A stretch of 64,000 nucleotides of DNA, from the NCBI RefSeq assembly GCF_014641455.1, contig NZ_BMHT01000004.1, positions 92,025-156,024 on the forward strand, read 5' to 3'. Numbering within the stretch: the first letter of the stretch is position 1; every line of letters starts with the position of its first letter. The notes below the pieces were generated by a model, which searched no databases, was not told the DNA's origin, and worked only from the letters and a program-made list of their open reading frames with translations. Made by a program: the position numbers and the translations under genes. Of this stretch, positions 1-8,433 are shown one piece after another. This DNA is from Hymenobacter cavernae (lineage in GTDB: Bacteria > Bacteroidota > Bacteroidia > Cytophagales > Hymenobacteraceae).

Positions 1-851
1 CGCGCGTGTCCGTCCGGCAACTCTGTTCCGTGTTGCGGGTAACCACCAGTGCTTACTATGCTTGGCGGGCCAAGATACGTCGGCTGACTGTTGTGCCGGC
101 GTGGCAAGTAGCGGTGCGTCAGCTCTTTGCTCGACATGCCCGGCGCTATGGCACCCGTCGACTGCGGGTCGAATTGGCTGCGCAGGGGTACTCGGGAATC
201 GGTCGCCGAGGCATGCGGCAGGTCCTGGCTGCTCACGGCTTACGGGCGCAGCAGCCCCGTTCGTTTGTCCCCCGCACCACCCACTCCGACCCGGCTGTGC
301 GGGCTGCGCCCAACCGCCTGCTGGGGCAGCCAACTCCCACGGCCCCCAACCAGGTGTGGGTGGGCGATATTACGTATCTACCCAAACAGGGTGGTGGTTG
401 GCTGTACTTAGCCACTTGGCTGGACCGCTATTCGCGCAAAGTCGTGGGCTGGGATGTGCGCGCGACCATGCCGGAAGACTTGGTCAGCGAAGCACTTCGA
501 CGTGCTCTTGTAGTGCGGCGGCCAACAGCCGGGCTCGTGGTGCATTCTGACCAAGGTAGCCAATACGCAGCGACTCGCTTCAAGCACTTGCTAGCCTGCC
601 ATGGGGCCGTGCAGAGTATGAGTCGACGAGGCAACTGCTACGATAACGCCCATGCTGAGTCGTTTTGGAGCCGACTGAAAACCGAACTGCTCGACGGTGG
701 TAGTTTCGGTAGCTTAGCGGAAGCGCGGCTAGAAATTAGTCACTACATGGCCTACTACAATGCCGAACGGCGACATTCTGCCCTCGGCTACTTGGCTCCT
801 AATCACTTCGAAACCCAACCAAAAACAACGTCCCAACTCTGTCCGGCTTAG
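1..851 (+). mobile_element. IS3-family insertion sequence, 3' part (left end outside window)
   Basis: The window opens inside an insertion sequence. Only the orfB transposase portion is present, and the left terminus and any orfA lie upstream of base 1. The right terminus probably lies a little beyond the transposase stop at 851, but without the left end I cannot pair terminal repeats or find a target-site duplication. The adjoining 852-5200 region is clearly AT-richer than the rest of the window. Confidence 0.8.
6..851 (+). CDS. IS3-family transposase OrfB (DDE integrase core), 5' end uncertain
   Basis: Catalyses strand transfer of the IS3-type element. The N-terminal third (about residues 35-85) is the HTH_21-like region with the YGTRRL motif. 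The rve/DDE integrase core follows from about residue 115 (NQVWVGDITYL). The acidic triad reads D121 (GDITYL), D182 (HSDQGSQY) and E218 (NAHAESFWS), with 35 residues between the second D and the E, which is the IS3-family spacing. The C-terminus YYNAERRHSALGYLAP is also typical. The ORF is open to the window edge and the first start-like codon is GTG at base 6. In IS3 elements OrfB is normally made as an OrfAB fusion by -1 frameshifting, so the true N-terminus probably lies outside the window. The catalytic core looks intact. Confidence 0.92.
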   Translation: MSVRQLCSVLRVTTSAYYAWRAKIRRLTVVPAWQVAVRQLFARHARRYGTRRLRVELAAQGYSGIGRRGMRQVLAAHGLRAQQPRSFVPRTTHSDPAVRAAPNRLLGQPTPTAPNQVWVGDITYLPKQGGGWLYLATWLDRYSRKVVGWDVRATMPEDLVSEALRRALVVRRPTAGLVVHSDQGSQYAATRFKHLLACHGAVQSMSRRGNCYDNAHAESFWSRLKTELLDGGSFGSLAEARLEISHYMAYYNAERRHSALGYLAPNHFETQPKTTSQLCPA

Positions 852-918
852 CTGGACCACCTCACTTAGGTCTTTAGCCATATAGTTCAGGTCCTTTTCG
901 GTGCCTCTGAAAAGACAG

Positions 919-977
919 CAGGCTCTACAGGGACGGAATTATGACCTTAACCATAGTCCCATCTCCTGTAGAGCCTG
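919..977. repeat. 13-bp inverted repeat near the IS boundary
   Basis: The arms CAGGCTCTACAGG (919-931) and CCTGTAGAGCCTG (965-977) are perfect complements. A shorter inner GGGAC/GTCCC pair (930-934, 956-960) sits between them. There is no T-run, so this is not an obvious intrinsic terminator. It lies about 70 bp after the transposase stop and could be IS- or MITE-derived. Confidence 0.5.
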
Positions 978-1406
978 TGCTTGCCAGTTCTGATTATTTC
1001 CTCTGCTATAGGTGCCAGTATATTCTCCTCTTATCAAAAGGCTTACTAGCTCGCTGCATGGTGCCTGGTAGGATATTATCCACCAGCTTACTAGGTGCAG
1101 CCCCGCTACTTACTAGCCATATTACTCTGCTGGGAGTGAATTTTCTTAAAGTAATAGACCCTGTACTTAATCAAACCATGTCACATTTCACAGTGTATTT
1201 GGTCGATATATTCTCTCCAGAGGAAACAGATTACGGCTTATTGCTGAACTTATATATATATTATAATGGTATAATATAAGTCACAATTAGCTAGCTCTAG
1301 ACCTTTTACCAGGGTAGGGAGTGCATTACTTTTGAGCTATAGAAACTCTTTTCCTCGTGCCATCTGCTTTGTTTTTCCTTACTCTTCTTCTTTGCTTCGT
1401 GGCAGA

Positions 1407-1437
1407 TGCACGCGTTGATTCTTTAGCAACGCGTGCA
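1407..1437. repeat. 11-bp hairpin
   Basis: TGCACGCGTTG (1407-1417) pairs perfectly with CAACGCGTGCA (1427-1437) across a 9-nt loop. It lies about 200 bp beyond the stop codon of the minus-strand T9SS gene (1643), so it could be a distal terminator, but no U-tract follows it. Confidence 0.4.
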
Positions 1438-1642
1438 ATAGATTTCAGCCGAGGTTCTAAGAAGATTGGCAGACAGATAGGGGAAAGCCATGTAGCATTA
1501 CCGCCTGCCTCGTCGCAAGCTTGCTGATAGGTATGCCATCTTCAATTAGCCGTTCCTTATCCGTGGGTATAGAAAATGGAGCATCTTTAGCGGTGCCTAC
1601 TCGGGAGCTTGTAGCTTACATCCTCTCTGACACGGCAAACAG

Positions 1643-4054
1643 CTATTGCTTAACCACACGCAGGGTTTGCAAGCCCTGTGAAGTGCGAACTTGGAGTAGA
1701 TACATCCCAGCAGGTTGCGCGCTTAAGTCTAGCATGATGGCCCGAGAATCAGCATTTGCTAAGTGTGTAAAGCGCAACACTTCCTTACCAGCTATGTTCA
1801 TAACAGTTCCTTGGACAGCAGTGGCTTCAGAAGCGTTGAGGGTTATAGCAACAGGACCTGCACTAGGATTAGGTGCTACTGTAACAGCTAGCTCTATAGA
1901 TTTGCCATTCACAGCTACAGTCGGTGAAAGTGTTTCTGTGCCATCGGTGTCTACTTGACGTAGGCGGTAATAAGCCAAAGTGCTAGCTGGTTGGGAATCT
2001 ACCCAGCTGTAGTCGTGACGAACGGAGCTGCTACCCGTGCCAGCAACCTTGGTCAAGGCGCGAAATGCTATACCATCTAGGCTACGTTCTACGACAAAGT
2101 GATCGTTGCTTACTTCAGTCGCAGTGGCCCAGGTACAGGTTACGGCGTTGGTCGTCCGTTTGGCAGTAAAAGTAATTAGCTCGACAGGCAGAACTGTGGG
2201 AGGCGCTGCATTCAGTGAGAAGGGGGAGAAATCTGTTACTCCTGTGCGGGTAAATTGGTACACTTTATTAGTTGAGTTTACAGCTACTGCCTTACCCTTC
2301 TGCTTGGTATCGTTATCCCAAGTGTCGTTGTGATAGTGACCCACCATCACCTGAGCTGGACTCATGCCGGCGGGCAGTTCGCTTTGCAGCTTTATCGTAA
2401 CGTTAGAGTTACCTAGCTCATCTTCGCTGATATACCAGGTGTGATCTACATTCGTAACAGATTTCGGCAGTAATTTTCCTGCGCCTTTTTCCCCTTTTCC
2501 TGCGCCTTTCTTATCATCAGTGTTTAACGGAGTTTTAGTGTAACTAGTAAATAGGCTGTCGCTTACAGTGATACCGAATACATCTTCCGTAGCGGTTGGG
2601 ACTTGTGAAAGCCATGCTGGGTTATAGGTGTATTGCCCTACTGGAAACAGAACCGCAACGTTGTTATTAGATACCGTCTGGCGAAGTGCTCCTCCAGCAT
2701 TGGTACGCACATAAGCAGTGCCGTCAGTTGTTACTGATCCTCCTTTCAATACTGTCAGGTCATAGACCCCAACTGCAAGGATACTGTTGCCAGTCAGACT
2801 AAGCGTGCCATATACAGAAATGTTGTTTGCCAGTGTCTTGACACTATTGCCGTTTAGCTTAAGGTTACCGAAGTTCTCACAGGTGATAGCAACGTTTGAA
2901 CGTGTAGTGTTGTAGTAAACAGTACTGGTAGGGCTCAGTTTGCCTAATATGGGCAGGTTGCCGCTTTGACCAGTAATCTCTAATGTGCTGTTATTCGCTA
3001 CATCAATCGTAATAGCAGGCTTATTATCAGGAGTCATTACTGCAGATACTACGCTTGGGCTGCTGCCGTCGCCTAGGATCAGTTTTGAGTTGGTGCCGCT
3101 GATGAAGTTGCCCGGTATCGTTACCTGTCCGCTGGTAACATAGTAAATCTGGTTGGCGGCTGCGAATGAGGTTGGCTGAGCGTTACTCTTAGAAGCCCAG
3201 CTACTTAGCTGATTTAGGTTTCCCTTGCCAGCGTAATAGAAAACGTTAGAAGAGACTGTCCCTGGGCCAGTTGCTACACTGCCTGCCTGTGGCGTGATAG
3301 TCACGTCATCAATAGCTAATCCGTTGCCATTCGTGTCTTTATTCAATGCATACTTCCAGCGCAACACTACCTCCTTACCGTTAGTTAGGTTGAGTCCACT
3401 GATAGTTGCGTTTAGCACCCGCCGATTGGCAGGGGAGTTGCCATTCTTGCTGGCGACAACTGTAGCTGTTGAAGGAGCAGCTACGCCTAGAGCCGCTACA
3501 TTCACCCAAGTGCCACTCTGCATTGCACCAGCAAAGGTGGTAGCAGGTAATTGGTAATCAAAGGTTACTTGTGCTTTATCAACTTTACCGGAGTTGTACC
3601 ACTGCTCCATAGCATAGCCTACTTCCAGGTTTTCAATGGTACGACCGGTTTTGTTGACAAAGCGGATAGCTACGTAGCCATTGCCGATCATTGGATAGCC
3701 ACCAACCATAAATGTCGTTGCAATGCCACCGAAAGCCCGCTCAGTGCTACCCGCTATACCGAAGCTGTAGTAATTAGCTTCGGGGTGTTGACCACCGTCG
3801 TTACCATAATAAGGGACGGGAGTGTCTCCTTGTGGATAGGCACCAAGACCATCTAAAACGGCCTGTGCATATACTCCTGGCAAGCTAACGTTATTCTGAA
3901 AGTTCTGCTGAGTGGTAGTATTGCTTGACAAGCTATTAAAGTCCTGGGTATAGGGGCTAAATCCCATTATGGGAACTTGCGCCAGCACCGGTGTAGCAAT
4001 TCTTCCAAAAGCTAGCACTAGACTAACCAAAAGTACGAAGGAGGCCTTTTTCAT
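1643..4054 (-). CDS. Large secreted protein with type IX secretion (Por) C-terminal tail
   Basis: 803 aa, function unknown. Residues 1-25 are a signal peptide (MKKASFVLLVSLVLAFG, Ala-rich cleavage region). The middle is Ser/Thr/Asn/Gly-rich beta-structure with phrases common in Bacteroidota surface proteins (NGLAIDDVTITP near residue 250; a VEL(I)xFxAKR linker near residue 630). The last ~80 residues (APNPSAGPVAITL...GMYLLQV...LRVVKQ) are a classic Por_Secre_tail sorting domain, so the protein should cross the outer membrane through T9SS and be surface-attached or released. No catalytic domain is recognisable. The gene is AT-richer than the chromosomal genes after 5270 and sits next to an IS3 copy, which suggests an accessory, possibly acquired, gene. 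A TATCTTTG box lies about 65 nt upstream. Confidence 0.8.
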   Translation of the reverse strand: MKKASFVLLVSLVLAFGRIATPVLAQVPIMGFSPYTQDFNSLSSNTTTQQNFQNNVSLPGVYAQAVLDGLGAYPQGDTPVPYYGNDGGQHPEANYYSFGIAGSTERAFGGIATTFMVGGYPMIGNGYVAIRFVNKTGRTIENLEVGYAMEQWYNSGKVDKAQVTFDYQLPATTFAGAMQSGTWVNVAALGVAAPSTATVVASKNGNSPANRRVLNATISGLNLTNGKEVVLRWKYALNKDTNGNGLAIDDVTITPQAGSVATGPGTVSSNVFYYAGKGNLNQLSSWASKSNAQPTSFAAANQIYYVTSGQVTIPGNFISGTNSKLILGDGSSPSVVSAVMTPDNKPAITIDVANNSTLEITGQSGNLPILGKLSPTSTVYYNTTRSNVAITCENFGNLKLNGNSVKTLANNISVYGTLSLTGNSILAVGVYDLTVLKGGSVTTDGTAYVRTNAGGALRQTVSNNNVAVLFPVGQYTYNPAWLSQVPTATEDVFGITVSDSLFTSYTKTPLNTDDKKGAGKGEKGAGKLLPKSVTNVDHTWYISEDELGNSNVTIKLQSELPAGMSPAQVMVGHYHNDTWDNDTKQKGKAVAVNSTNKVYQFTRTGVTDFSPFSLNAAPPTVLPVELITFTAKRTTNAVTCTWATATEVSNDHFVVERSLDGIAFRALTKVAGTGSSSVRHDYSWVDSQPASTLAYYRLRQVDTDGTETLSPTVAVNGKSIELAVTVAPNPSAGPVAITLNASEATAVQGTVMNIAGKEVLRFTHLANADSRAIMLDLSAQPAGMYLLQVRTSQGLQTLRVVKQ

Positions 4055-4119
4055 AGTTGAAAATTGTATTTTTTTTGCAGACAGGTGTACTTAGTAGAGA
4101 GGGTTGCTAAATGTGGCGA

Positions 4120-4127
4120 CAAAGATA
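4120..4127 (-). promoter_or_regulatory. Candidate Bacteroidota -7 box for the T9SS gene
   Basis: Read on the minus strand, TATCTTTG is a full match to the Bacteroidota -7 consensus TAnnTTTG. It lies 65-73 nt before the ATG at 4054, giving a leader of roughly 60 nt. I could not find a clear -33 TTTG at the usual distance, so this is a half-supported promoter. Confidence 0.4.
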
Positions 4128-4996
4128 AGGCGTGAGCTATATATGTATTTGTAAGTATATATACTGATTTTTATATAATGTAAATATTAATATTGATGTA
4201 TAAATTATAATTATAATTATATAATTTTATACTGTTTTAACAAGACCCTGATTGTCAATTGATTATTTAAATACAAGCAATCGATATTAATGGCTCTTGT
4301 TTGAATAATTCCTTGACTACCGATAGTGTTGACAAGGCTAAGTGAAAAGTGAGTTTAGTATTAATCCTATTTCTAAAAATGGGATTGTGCCCCATTTTGA
4401 TTCTCTTCTTATAGTATAATCAACCCTTTTAAAAACCAGAATTTTTAATATAGTTTGGATTAAATAGCCATAGCAAAGCATTTTGTAGTGGTGACGACAG
4501 TAAGGAATCATATCCAAACCTAGGTAGCAGAATGGCTTTAGTGGTATAGTACCTTCTCTGACTCTGCTATAGAAAGCCTTACTTAAGCAGTAATAAGGTA
4601 GATGGTAAGTAGCGTACGCACAGCTAGTACTATTACCAAAGCGACTCCTTTATTTCTTGCGTCAGAGTTCCTGATCTAAAGGCCTGCTTCTATGAGTAGA
4701 ATTAAGCCTTGCAAGAGCTTCTCCTGAAGCTGTTACATTATTGAGTGTAGATGTTCTGAGTAGGGTTATCTGTCGATGTGTATAGAAGTGTTTAACTATA
4801 GAAGGTGCCTTCTGCCTCATCTGCTTGCAGATTATAAGGAGCCTATTTCCATACGGCCAAGACACAACTGTACTCAAAATGGCAGTAGATGCGTAGGATA
4901 ATTAGGTGCGCTAGCCGTATTGCTGTCGGCAAAGTAGTACAAGCCTGATTGGAAGGCGCGGCAGTAAGGAGGGGAGGAGTAGCTCTTGCTCGATCT

Positions 4997-5062
4997 AAAC
5001 CTAGCCTTCGCGAGGCGGACAACGTACCAGCGCCGGGTGCCGCCCCGCGAGGGCTAGGTTGT
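4997..5062 (+). repeat. Imperfect inverted repeat followed by a short T-run
   Basis: The left arm begins AAACCTAGCC (4997) and the right arm ends GGGCTAGGTT (to 5060). They pair with a few mismatches, and the right arm is followed by GTTTTTG. It resembles a plus-strand terminator with no obvious gene before it. It could equally be one of this genome's intergenic inverted repeats, as it carries the CTAGG/CCTAG half-motifs at its arms. Confidence 0.35.
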
Positions 5063-5221
5063 TTTTGCCGGCTATGTTCTACTCATAGTTTCAGCACCAT
5101 TGGGGCTAGCTTCGCAACCCTGCAATTAGACTAAATAGCACTAATAAGCCCCTTTCGTACGTGCTTCGGAATAGCTGCGGACCAAAGTGTATGCTTAAGA
5201 AGCAAGGTCTATATAATAAAA

Positions 5222-5251
5222 CACGGGCCGCCCCAAGCGGAGCGGCCCGTG
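5222..5251 (-). terminator. Intrinsic terminator of yebC
   Basis: CACGGGCCGC (5222-5231) and GCGGCCCGTG (5242-5251) form a 10-bp GC hairpin. On the minus strand it is followed by GTTTTATTATA, a U-rich tail. It lies 20 nt after the yebC stop. Confidence 0.8.
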
Positions 5252-5270
5252 CCGTTTGTAACTTCTAAAC

Positions 5271-6005
5271 CTAGGCCAGTGTGTGGTACACTGCCTGTAC
5301 GTCGTCGTCCTCTTCAAACTTCTCGATGAGGTTCAAGACCTCTTCGGCTTGCTCTTCGCTGAGGCTGACGCGCGTGTTTGGGATGCGCTGGAGCTGGGCG
5401 CTGATTACGTTCAGATTCTTCTCTTCCAGGGCTTTCTGCATCTGGCCGAAGTCGGTGAAGGCGGTTTCGACCACGATGAAGTCCTTTACATTGCCGTGCT
5501 CGTCTTCTTCCTGGTCGGTGTACACGTCTTCGGCGCCGGCATCGATCAACTCTAGTTCCAACTCGTCGACGTCAACACCTTCGGCGGCTAGCTTGAACAC
5601 GCCTTTGCGAGTGAAGGTGTAGTCGGAGGAGCCGGCGGTGCCAAGGGCGCCGTTGCCGCGGTTGAAGTACATGCGCACGTTGGCCACGGTGCGCACGGGG
5701 TTATCGGTGGCCGTTTCGATAACGATAGCCACGCCGTGGGGGGCGTACCCTTCGTACACAACTTCTTGATAATCTTTCTCTTCGCGGCTGCTGGCGCGCT
5801 TGATGGCGGCGTCCACGCGGTCCTTGGGCATATTCACGCCTTTGGCGTTCTGGATGGCGGTGCGCAGGCGGGAGTTGGTGTCGGGGTTAGGGCCCGATTC
5901 TTTCACGGCCATCACAATTTCGCGACCAATGCGCGTGAAATCCTTGGACATTCGGTCCCAGCGCTTCATTTTCCGGCCTTTGCGGAATTCAAATGCTCTT
6001 CCCAT
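5271..6005 (-). CDS. yebC: YebC/PmpR (TACO1) family protein
   Basis: 244 aa, the normal family length. The N-terminus carries the hallmark pattern GRxxEFRKxRK...DRMSKDFTRIGREI, followed by PNPDTNSRLRTAIQNAKGVNMPKDRVDAAIKRA. The middle (YEGYAPHGVAIVIE, then TDNPVRT) and the acidic C-terminal region are also typical. The family was first annotated as transcriptional regulators (PmpR). More recent work on YebC2/TACO1 members points to translation of proline-rich sequences on the ribosome, and I cannot tell from sequence which subgroup role applies. It is a single gene with its own terminator. Confidence 0.95.
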   Translation of the reverse strand: MGRAFEFRKGRKMKRWDRMSKDFTRIGREIVMAVKESGPNPDTNSRLRTAIQNAKGVNMPKDRVDAAIKRASSREEKDYQEVVYEGYAPHGVAIVIETATDNPVRTVANVRMYFNRGNGALGTAGSSDYTFTRKGVFKLAAEGVDVDELELELIDAGAEDVYTDQEEDEHGNVKDFIVVETAFTDFGQMQKALEEKNLNVISAQLQRIPNTRVSLSEEQAEEVLNLIEKFEEDDDVQAVYHTLA

Positions 6006-6118
6006 TTATAAAAGTAACTGAGTGGTTGAGTGACTGCGTGCTTTTGGGGCCGGTGGGTGGCACCAAAAGGAGTTGCAAGTTAGCAGAAAGGCCGGCCGGG
6101 CGCAATTTGGTAAGACCA

Positions 6119-6142
6119 GTAGCGCGGACTTTGCAGTACGCG
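6119..6142. repeat. Half copy of the GTAGCGCGGACT intergenic repeat
   Basis: GTAGCGCGGACTTTGCAGTA followed by CGCG closely matches one arm of the inverted repeat at 53198-53261 but has no partner arm nearby. It sits between yebC and the NUDIX gene. Confidence 0.55.
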
Positions 6143-6195
6143 CCCGGAACAAATAGAGCACCTAGGTATAGGGCCTAAGATGCACCGTCATTTTC

Positions 6196-6202
6196 TATCT
6201 TG
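6196..6202 (+). promoter_or_regulatory. Candidate -7 box immediately before the NUDIX start
   Basis: TATCTTG resembles the Bacteroidota -7 element (TAnnTTTG) and ends only 5 nt before the ATG at 6208. If used, the transcript would start at or very near the start codon, giving a leaderless mRNA. Confidence 0.3.
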
Positions 6203-6207
6203 CCCGC

Positions 6208-6846
6208 ATGAAAAACACCGATTGGCTCACCATCGCTCAGCGCCTGCAAGCGTTGGCGCAAGCCGGCCTTACCTACAGCCAAAACGTTTATGACTTGGAG
6301 CGTTACCAGGAGCTGCGCGACATAAGCGTGGAAATACTAGGCAAGCTGACCGACGAGCCGGTGGAGAAAATCACGAATCTTTTCGCCAACGAAGTCGGGT
6401 ATCAGACGCCGAAAGTGGACGTGCGCGCCGTGCTGTTTCGCGGCACCGACGAGATTCTGATGGTGCAGGAGAAAATCGACGGCGACCGTTGGACCTTGCC
6501 CGGCGGCTGGGCTGATGTCGGCTACACGCCCTTCGAAGTAGCTGTAAAAGAAGCCGAAGAAGAAACCGGCCTGCAAACCGAAGCCGTGCGTCTGCTGGCG
6601 CTTTTCGATAAGAAAAAGCACGCCGCGCACCCGCCGCAGCCCTGGTACATTTATAAGTGCTTCGTGCTGTGCCGGGCTGTTGGCGGTAGTTTGCTCGAAA
6701 GTACTTCCGAAACCAGCGGCGTGCGGTGGGTCCACGAAAGTGAAATCCCGAACCTGGCTTTGTCGCTCGACCGCATCACGCCGGATCAGCTCGCCACGAT
6801 GTTCGCCTTCGCCCGTCAGCCCGATTTGCCGACGCTGTGCGATTAG
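6208..6846 (+). CDS. NUDIX hydrolase with N-terminal Nudix_N_2-like helical domain
   Basis: 212 aa. Residues 1-65 form the helical N-terminal extension seen in YjhB-type ADP-ribose/nucleotide-sugar NUDIX proteins (LQALAQAGLTYSQNVYDLERYQELRDIS). The NUDIX fold follows from about residue 70. The NUDIX box spans residues 99-122 (GGWADVGYTPFE...KEAEEETGL). The metal-binding KEAEEE part is intact. The usual G-E of the loop is G-Y, as in the GGWADVG subgroup, so this is not a sign of inactivity. It probably hydrolyses an ADP-sugar or a related nucleoside diphosphate in the cytosol, but the substrate cannot be read from sequence. It is monocistronic and convergent with the porin gene, sharing the inverted repeat at 6873-6953. 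Confidence 0.92.
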   Translation: MKNTDWLTIAQRLQALAQAGLTYSQNVYDLERYQELRDISVEILGKLTDEPVEKITNLFANEVGYQTPKVDVRAVLFRGTDEILMVQEKIDGDRWTLPGGWADVGYTPFEVAVKEAEEETGLQTEAVRLLALFDKKKHAAHPPQPWYIYKCFVLCRAVGGSLLESTSETSGVRWVHESEIPNLALSLDRITPDQLATMFAFARQPDLPTLCD

Positions 6847-6872
6847 AATAGGGCTGAGACATACAACGCCTC

Positions 6873-6953
6873 TTGTCATTCCGAGCAGCGCGAGGAATCT
6901 GAGTAACAGACCTAGGTTGCAACTCAGATTCCTCGCGCTGCTCGGAATGACAA
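6873..6953. repeat. 32-bp perfect inverted repeat (GTCATTCCGAGC family), likely bidirectional terminator
   Basis: The arms at 6873-6904 and 6922-6953 are perfect 32-bp complements (outer TTGTCATTCCGAGC, inner GAGGAATCTGAGT) around a 17-nt spacer centred on ACCTAGGT. It lies between convergent genes. The same family recurs at 50267-50348, and a degenerate relative is at 18055-18170. Confidence 0.9.
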
Positions 6954-6956
6954 GGA

Positions 6957-8375
6957 TTAGTTGAAGTACACTTGGTACTGCATCACGACTGCACTCCGGC
7001 GCGCATCCACCCGGTTGTCGCCGTTGGCTTGCACGAGGTACACGGGGCGGTTCTGGTAGCTGACGGTGAGCTTGGACGTGTGGCCCACCAGGAGCCAGTT
7101 GATGCCCGCGTCGTAGTAGTTCAGGTCGTCGGCGAGACGCTTGTAGCGGGCGTGCTGGTAGCTGACGTAGGGCATGAAGGTGGTCGTGCCTAGCAGGTTT
7201 TCTTTTAGCTTGTAACCTAGCTGCGCATAGAGCACATTGCCGGTGCCGTAGAGTGGGGCGGCATTGCCGTAGGTAGCGCCCGCGCCGACGATCTGATCGG
7301 TAGTGGTGGATGCTTGACCATTGGCGGGGTTCATCGGACCTAGGTAGCGCAGGTAGTTGGGGCCGTAGTCGAGGTGCAGGCCGGAGGCGTAGAAGCTGAT
7401 GCTCGGGGCGTCCGGCTCGGTGCCGATGGGCGCATCGTAGTACACATCCACCGCAAACTGCTTCATGGCGTGCATCACCGTGTCGGGGCGGGTGGCCTCG
7501 CGGGTCCAGGTTGCCTTCGGCTGCGCGATAAAGCCCGCCCCGATGTTGAACACGCGCTTCTTACCTAGGTAGGTGCCCGCGTGATAAGGCGTGAGGTTGC
7601 TCTCCTGATCCAGGAACTGCCACTGAAAATAGCCCTGAAACTGCGGCTCTGGCGGTGTGCTGGCGAACGTGGCGTAGGGTGCAATAGCGGTGCCCCGCGC
7701 AATGATGAGCGGTTTGGAGAGGGCCACGCGGTAGTCGAGCTTGCTGAGCTTGCCCTTGGCGTAGATGCTGAGCTTGCGCCCAAACTGGTCGTTCACGTCA
7801 TTGGTGGTTTCGGCAACCAGGGGCAGATCGATGCCCATAATGGAGCCCACCGACGAAGCCGTAAAACGCGATAAGCCGTTCCAGGCACCTAGCCCGGCCC
7901 CCAGTGAAAGGTTGTTTTTCACCACCGCGTACTCGCTTACGGCATCGTGGAGGAAGAATCCTGCTTTTCGCTCCGACAGATAGCTGAAGTTGTTAATGCC
8001 GATCTGCGAGTAGATGAACACGCGGTCGGTGAGCTGGCCATAAAACTGAATGCGGAAGCGCCGAATGCCCACGTCGAACGTCTGGTTGCGACCGAACCCG
8101 TTCACCTGCGTGCCGGGGTTGCTTTGGTTGTAGCGCGCCCACACCTGGTTTGCCAGCGTAAGCTTCACGTAGTGGCTCGCGTCGTCGTTCAAGGCTAGCT
8201 TGCCGTCTTTGAGCGGGAAGGCCGTTGGGCGAGGTGGCTGAGTTTGAGTAGCTTGGGCACCTTGGGTATCGGGTGGTGGGGCGGCAGGCGAGTTGGGTTG
8301 GGTTTGGGCGGCCGCTAGCAGAGGCAGCGCGGTCAGGGAAAAAATGAGGGGGAAGTGGCGGAAAATTTGGGCCAT
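6957..8375 (-). CDS. Outer-membrane porin-like beta-barrel protein
   Basis: 472 aa. Residues 1-23 are a signal peptide ending AAAQ. A Pro/Gln/Thr-rich linker follows (about 24-55), then a barrel-like body of alternating aromatic strands ending in a C-terminal aromatic (VMQYQVYFN). IRRFRIQFYGQLTDRVFIYSQIGINNF near residue 105 is typical of Bacteroidota phosphate-selective-porin-like proteins. It should form a diffusion channel in the outer membrane, but the substrate cannot be inferred. There is no SusD partner nearby and it appears monocistronic. The stop codon lies just outside the right arm of the 6873-6953 inverted repeat. Confidence 0.75.
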   Translation of the reverse strand: MAQIFRHFPLIFSLTALPLLAAAQTQPNSPAAPPPDTQGAQATQTQPPRPTAFPLKDGKLALNDDASHYVKLTLANQVWARYNQSNPGTQVNGFGRNQTFDVGIRRFRIQFYGQLTDRVFIYSQIGINNFSYLSERKAGFFLHDAVSEYAVVKNNLSLGAGLGAWNGLSRFTASSVGSIMGIDLPLVAETTNDVNDQFGRKLSIYAKGKLSKLDYRVALSKPLIIARGTAIAPYATFASTPPEPQFQGYFQWQFLDQESNLTPYHAGTYLGKKRVFNIGAGFIAQPKATWTREATRPDTVMHAMKQFAVDVYYDAPIGTEPDAPSISFYASGLHLDYGPNYLRYLGPMNPANGQASTTTDQIVGAGATYGNAAPLYGTGNVLYAQLGYKLKENLLGTTTFMPYVSYQHARYKRLADDLNYYDAGINWLLVGHTSKLTVSYQNRPVYLVQANGDNRVDARRSAVVMQYQVYFN

Positions 8376-8433
8376 CTAGGGGAAATAAGGGAATGGATGA
8401 GGTGTTATACCAGGATGCAGCCGGCAGGTTTTG

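Larger units (their letters stand above)
852..1642. other. Gene-free, AT-rich spacer between IS3 and the T9SS protein
   Basis: I see no convincing coding sequence here. A 112-codon open frame at 941-1279 has no recognisable domain, starts inside a hairpin loop and is rich in Leu, Ser, Tyr and Cys. I regard it as chance. The stretch holds the 919-977 inverted repeat and a hairpin at 1407-1437. Its base composition is closer to 1643-4054 than to the chromosomal genes that follow 5270. Confidence 0.5.
4055..5270. other. 1.2-kb AT-rich non-coding region
   Basis: No supportable gene. The 4130-4470 part is extremely AT-rich. Short open frames at 4662-4877 (minus, 71 codons) and 4949-5134 (plus, 61 codons) lack signal peptides, domains and start-site support. 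The distal part holds an imperfect hairpin (4997-5062) and the terminator of the yebC gene (5222-5251). Confidence 0.5.

Noticed and set aside
941..1279. 112-codon plus-strand open frame after the IS3 transposase
   Set aside because: It starts in the loop of an inverted repeat, has no domain or signal peptide, and its residue composition looks like translated spacer DNA.
4662..5134. Short open frames of 71 and 61 codons
   Set aside because: No family features or start-site support; they lie in an AT-rich non-coding region and, in part, in a repeat.
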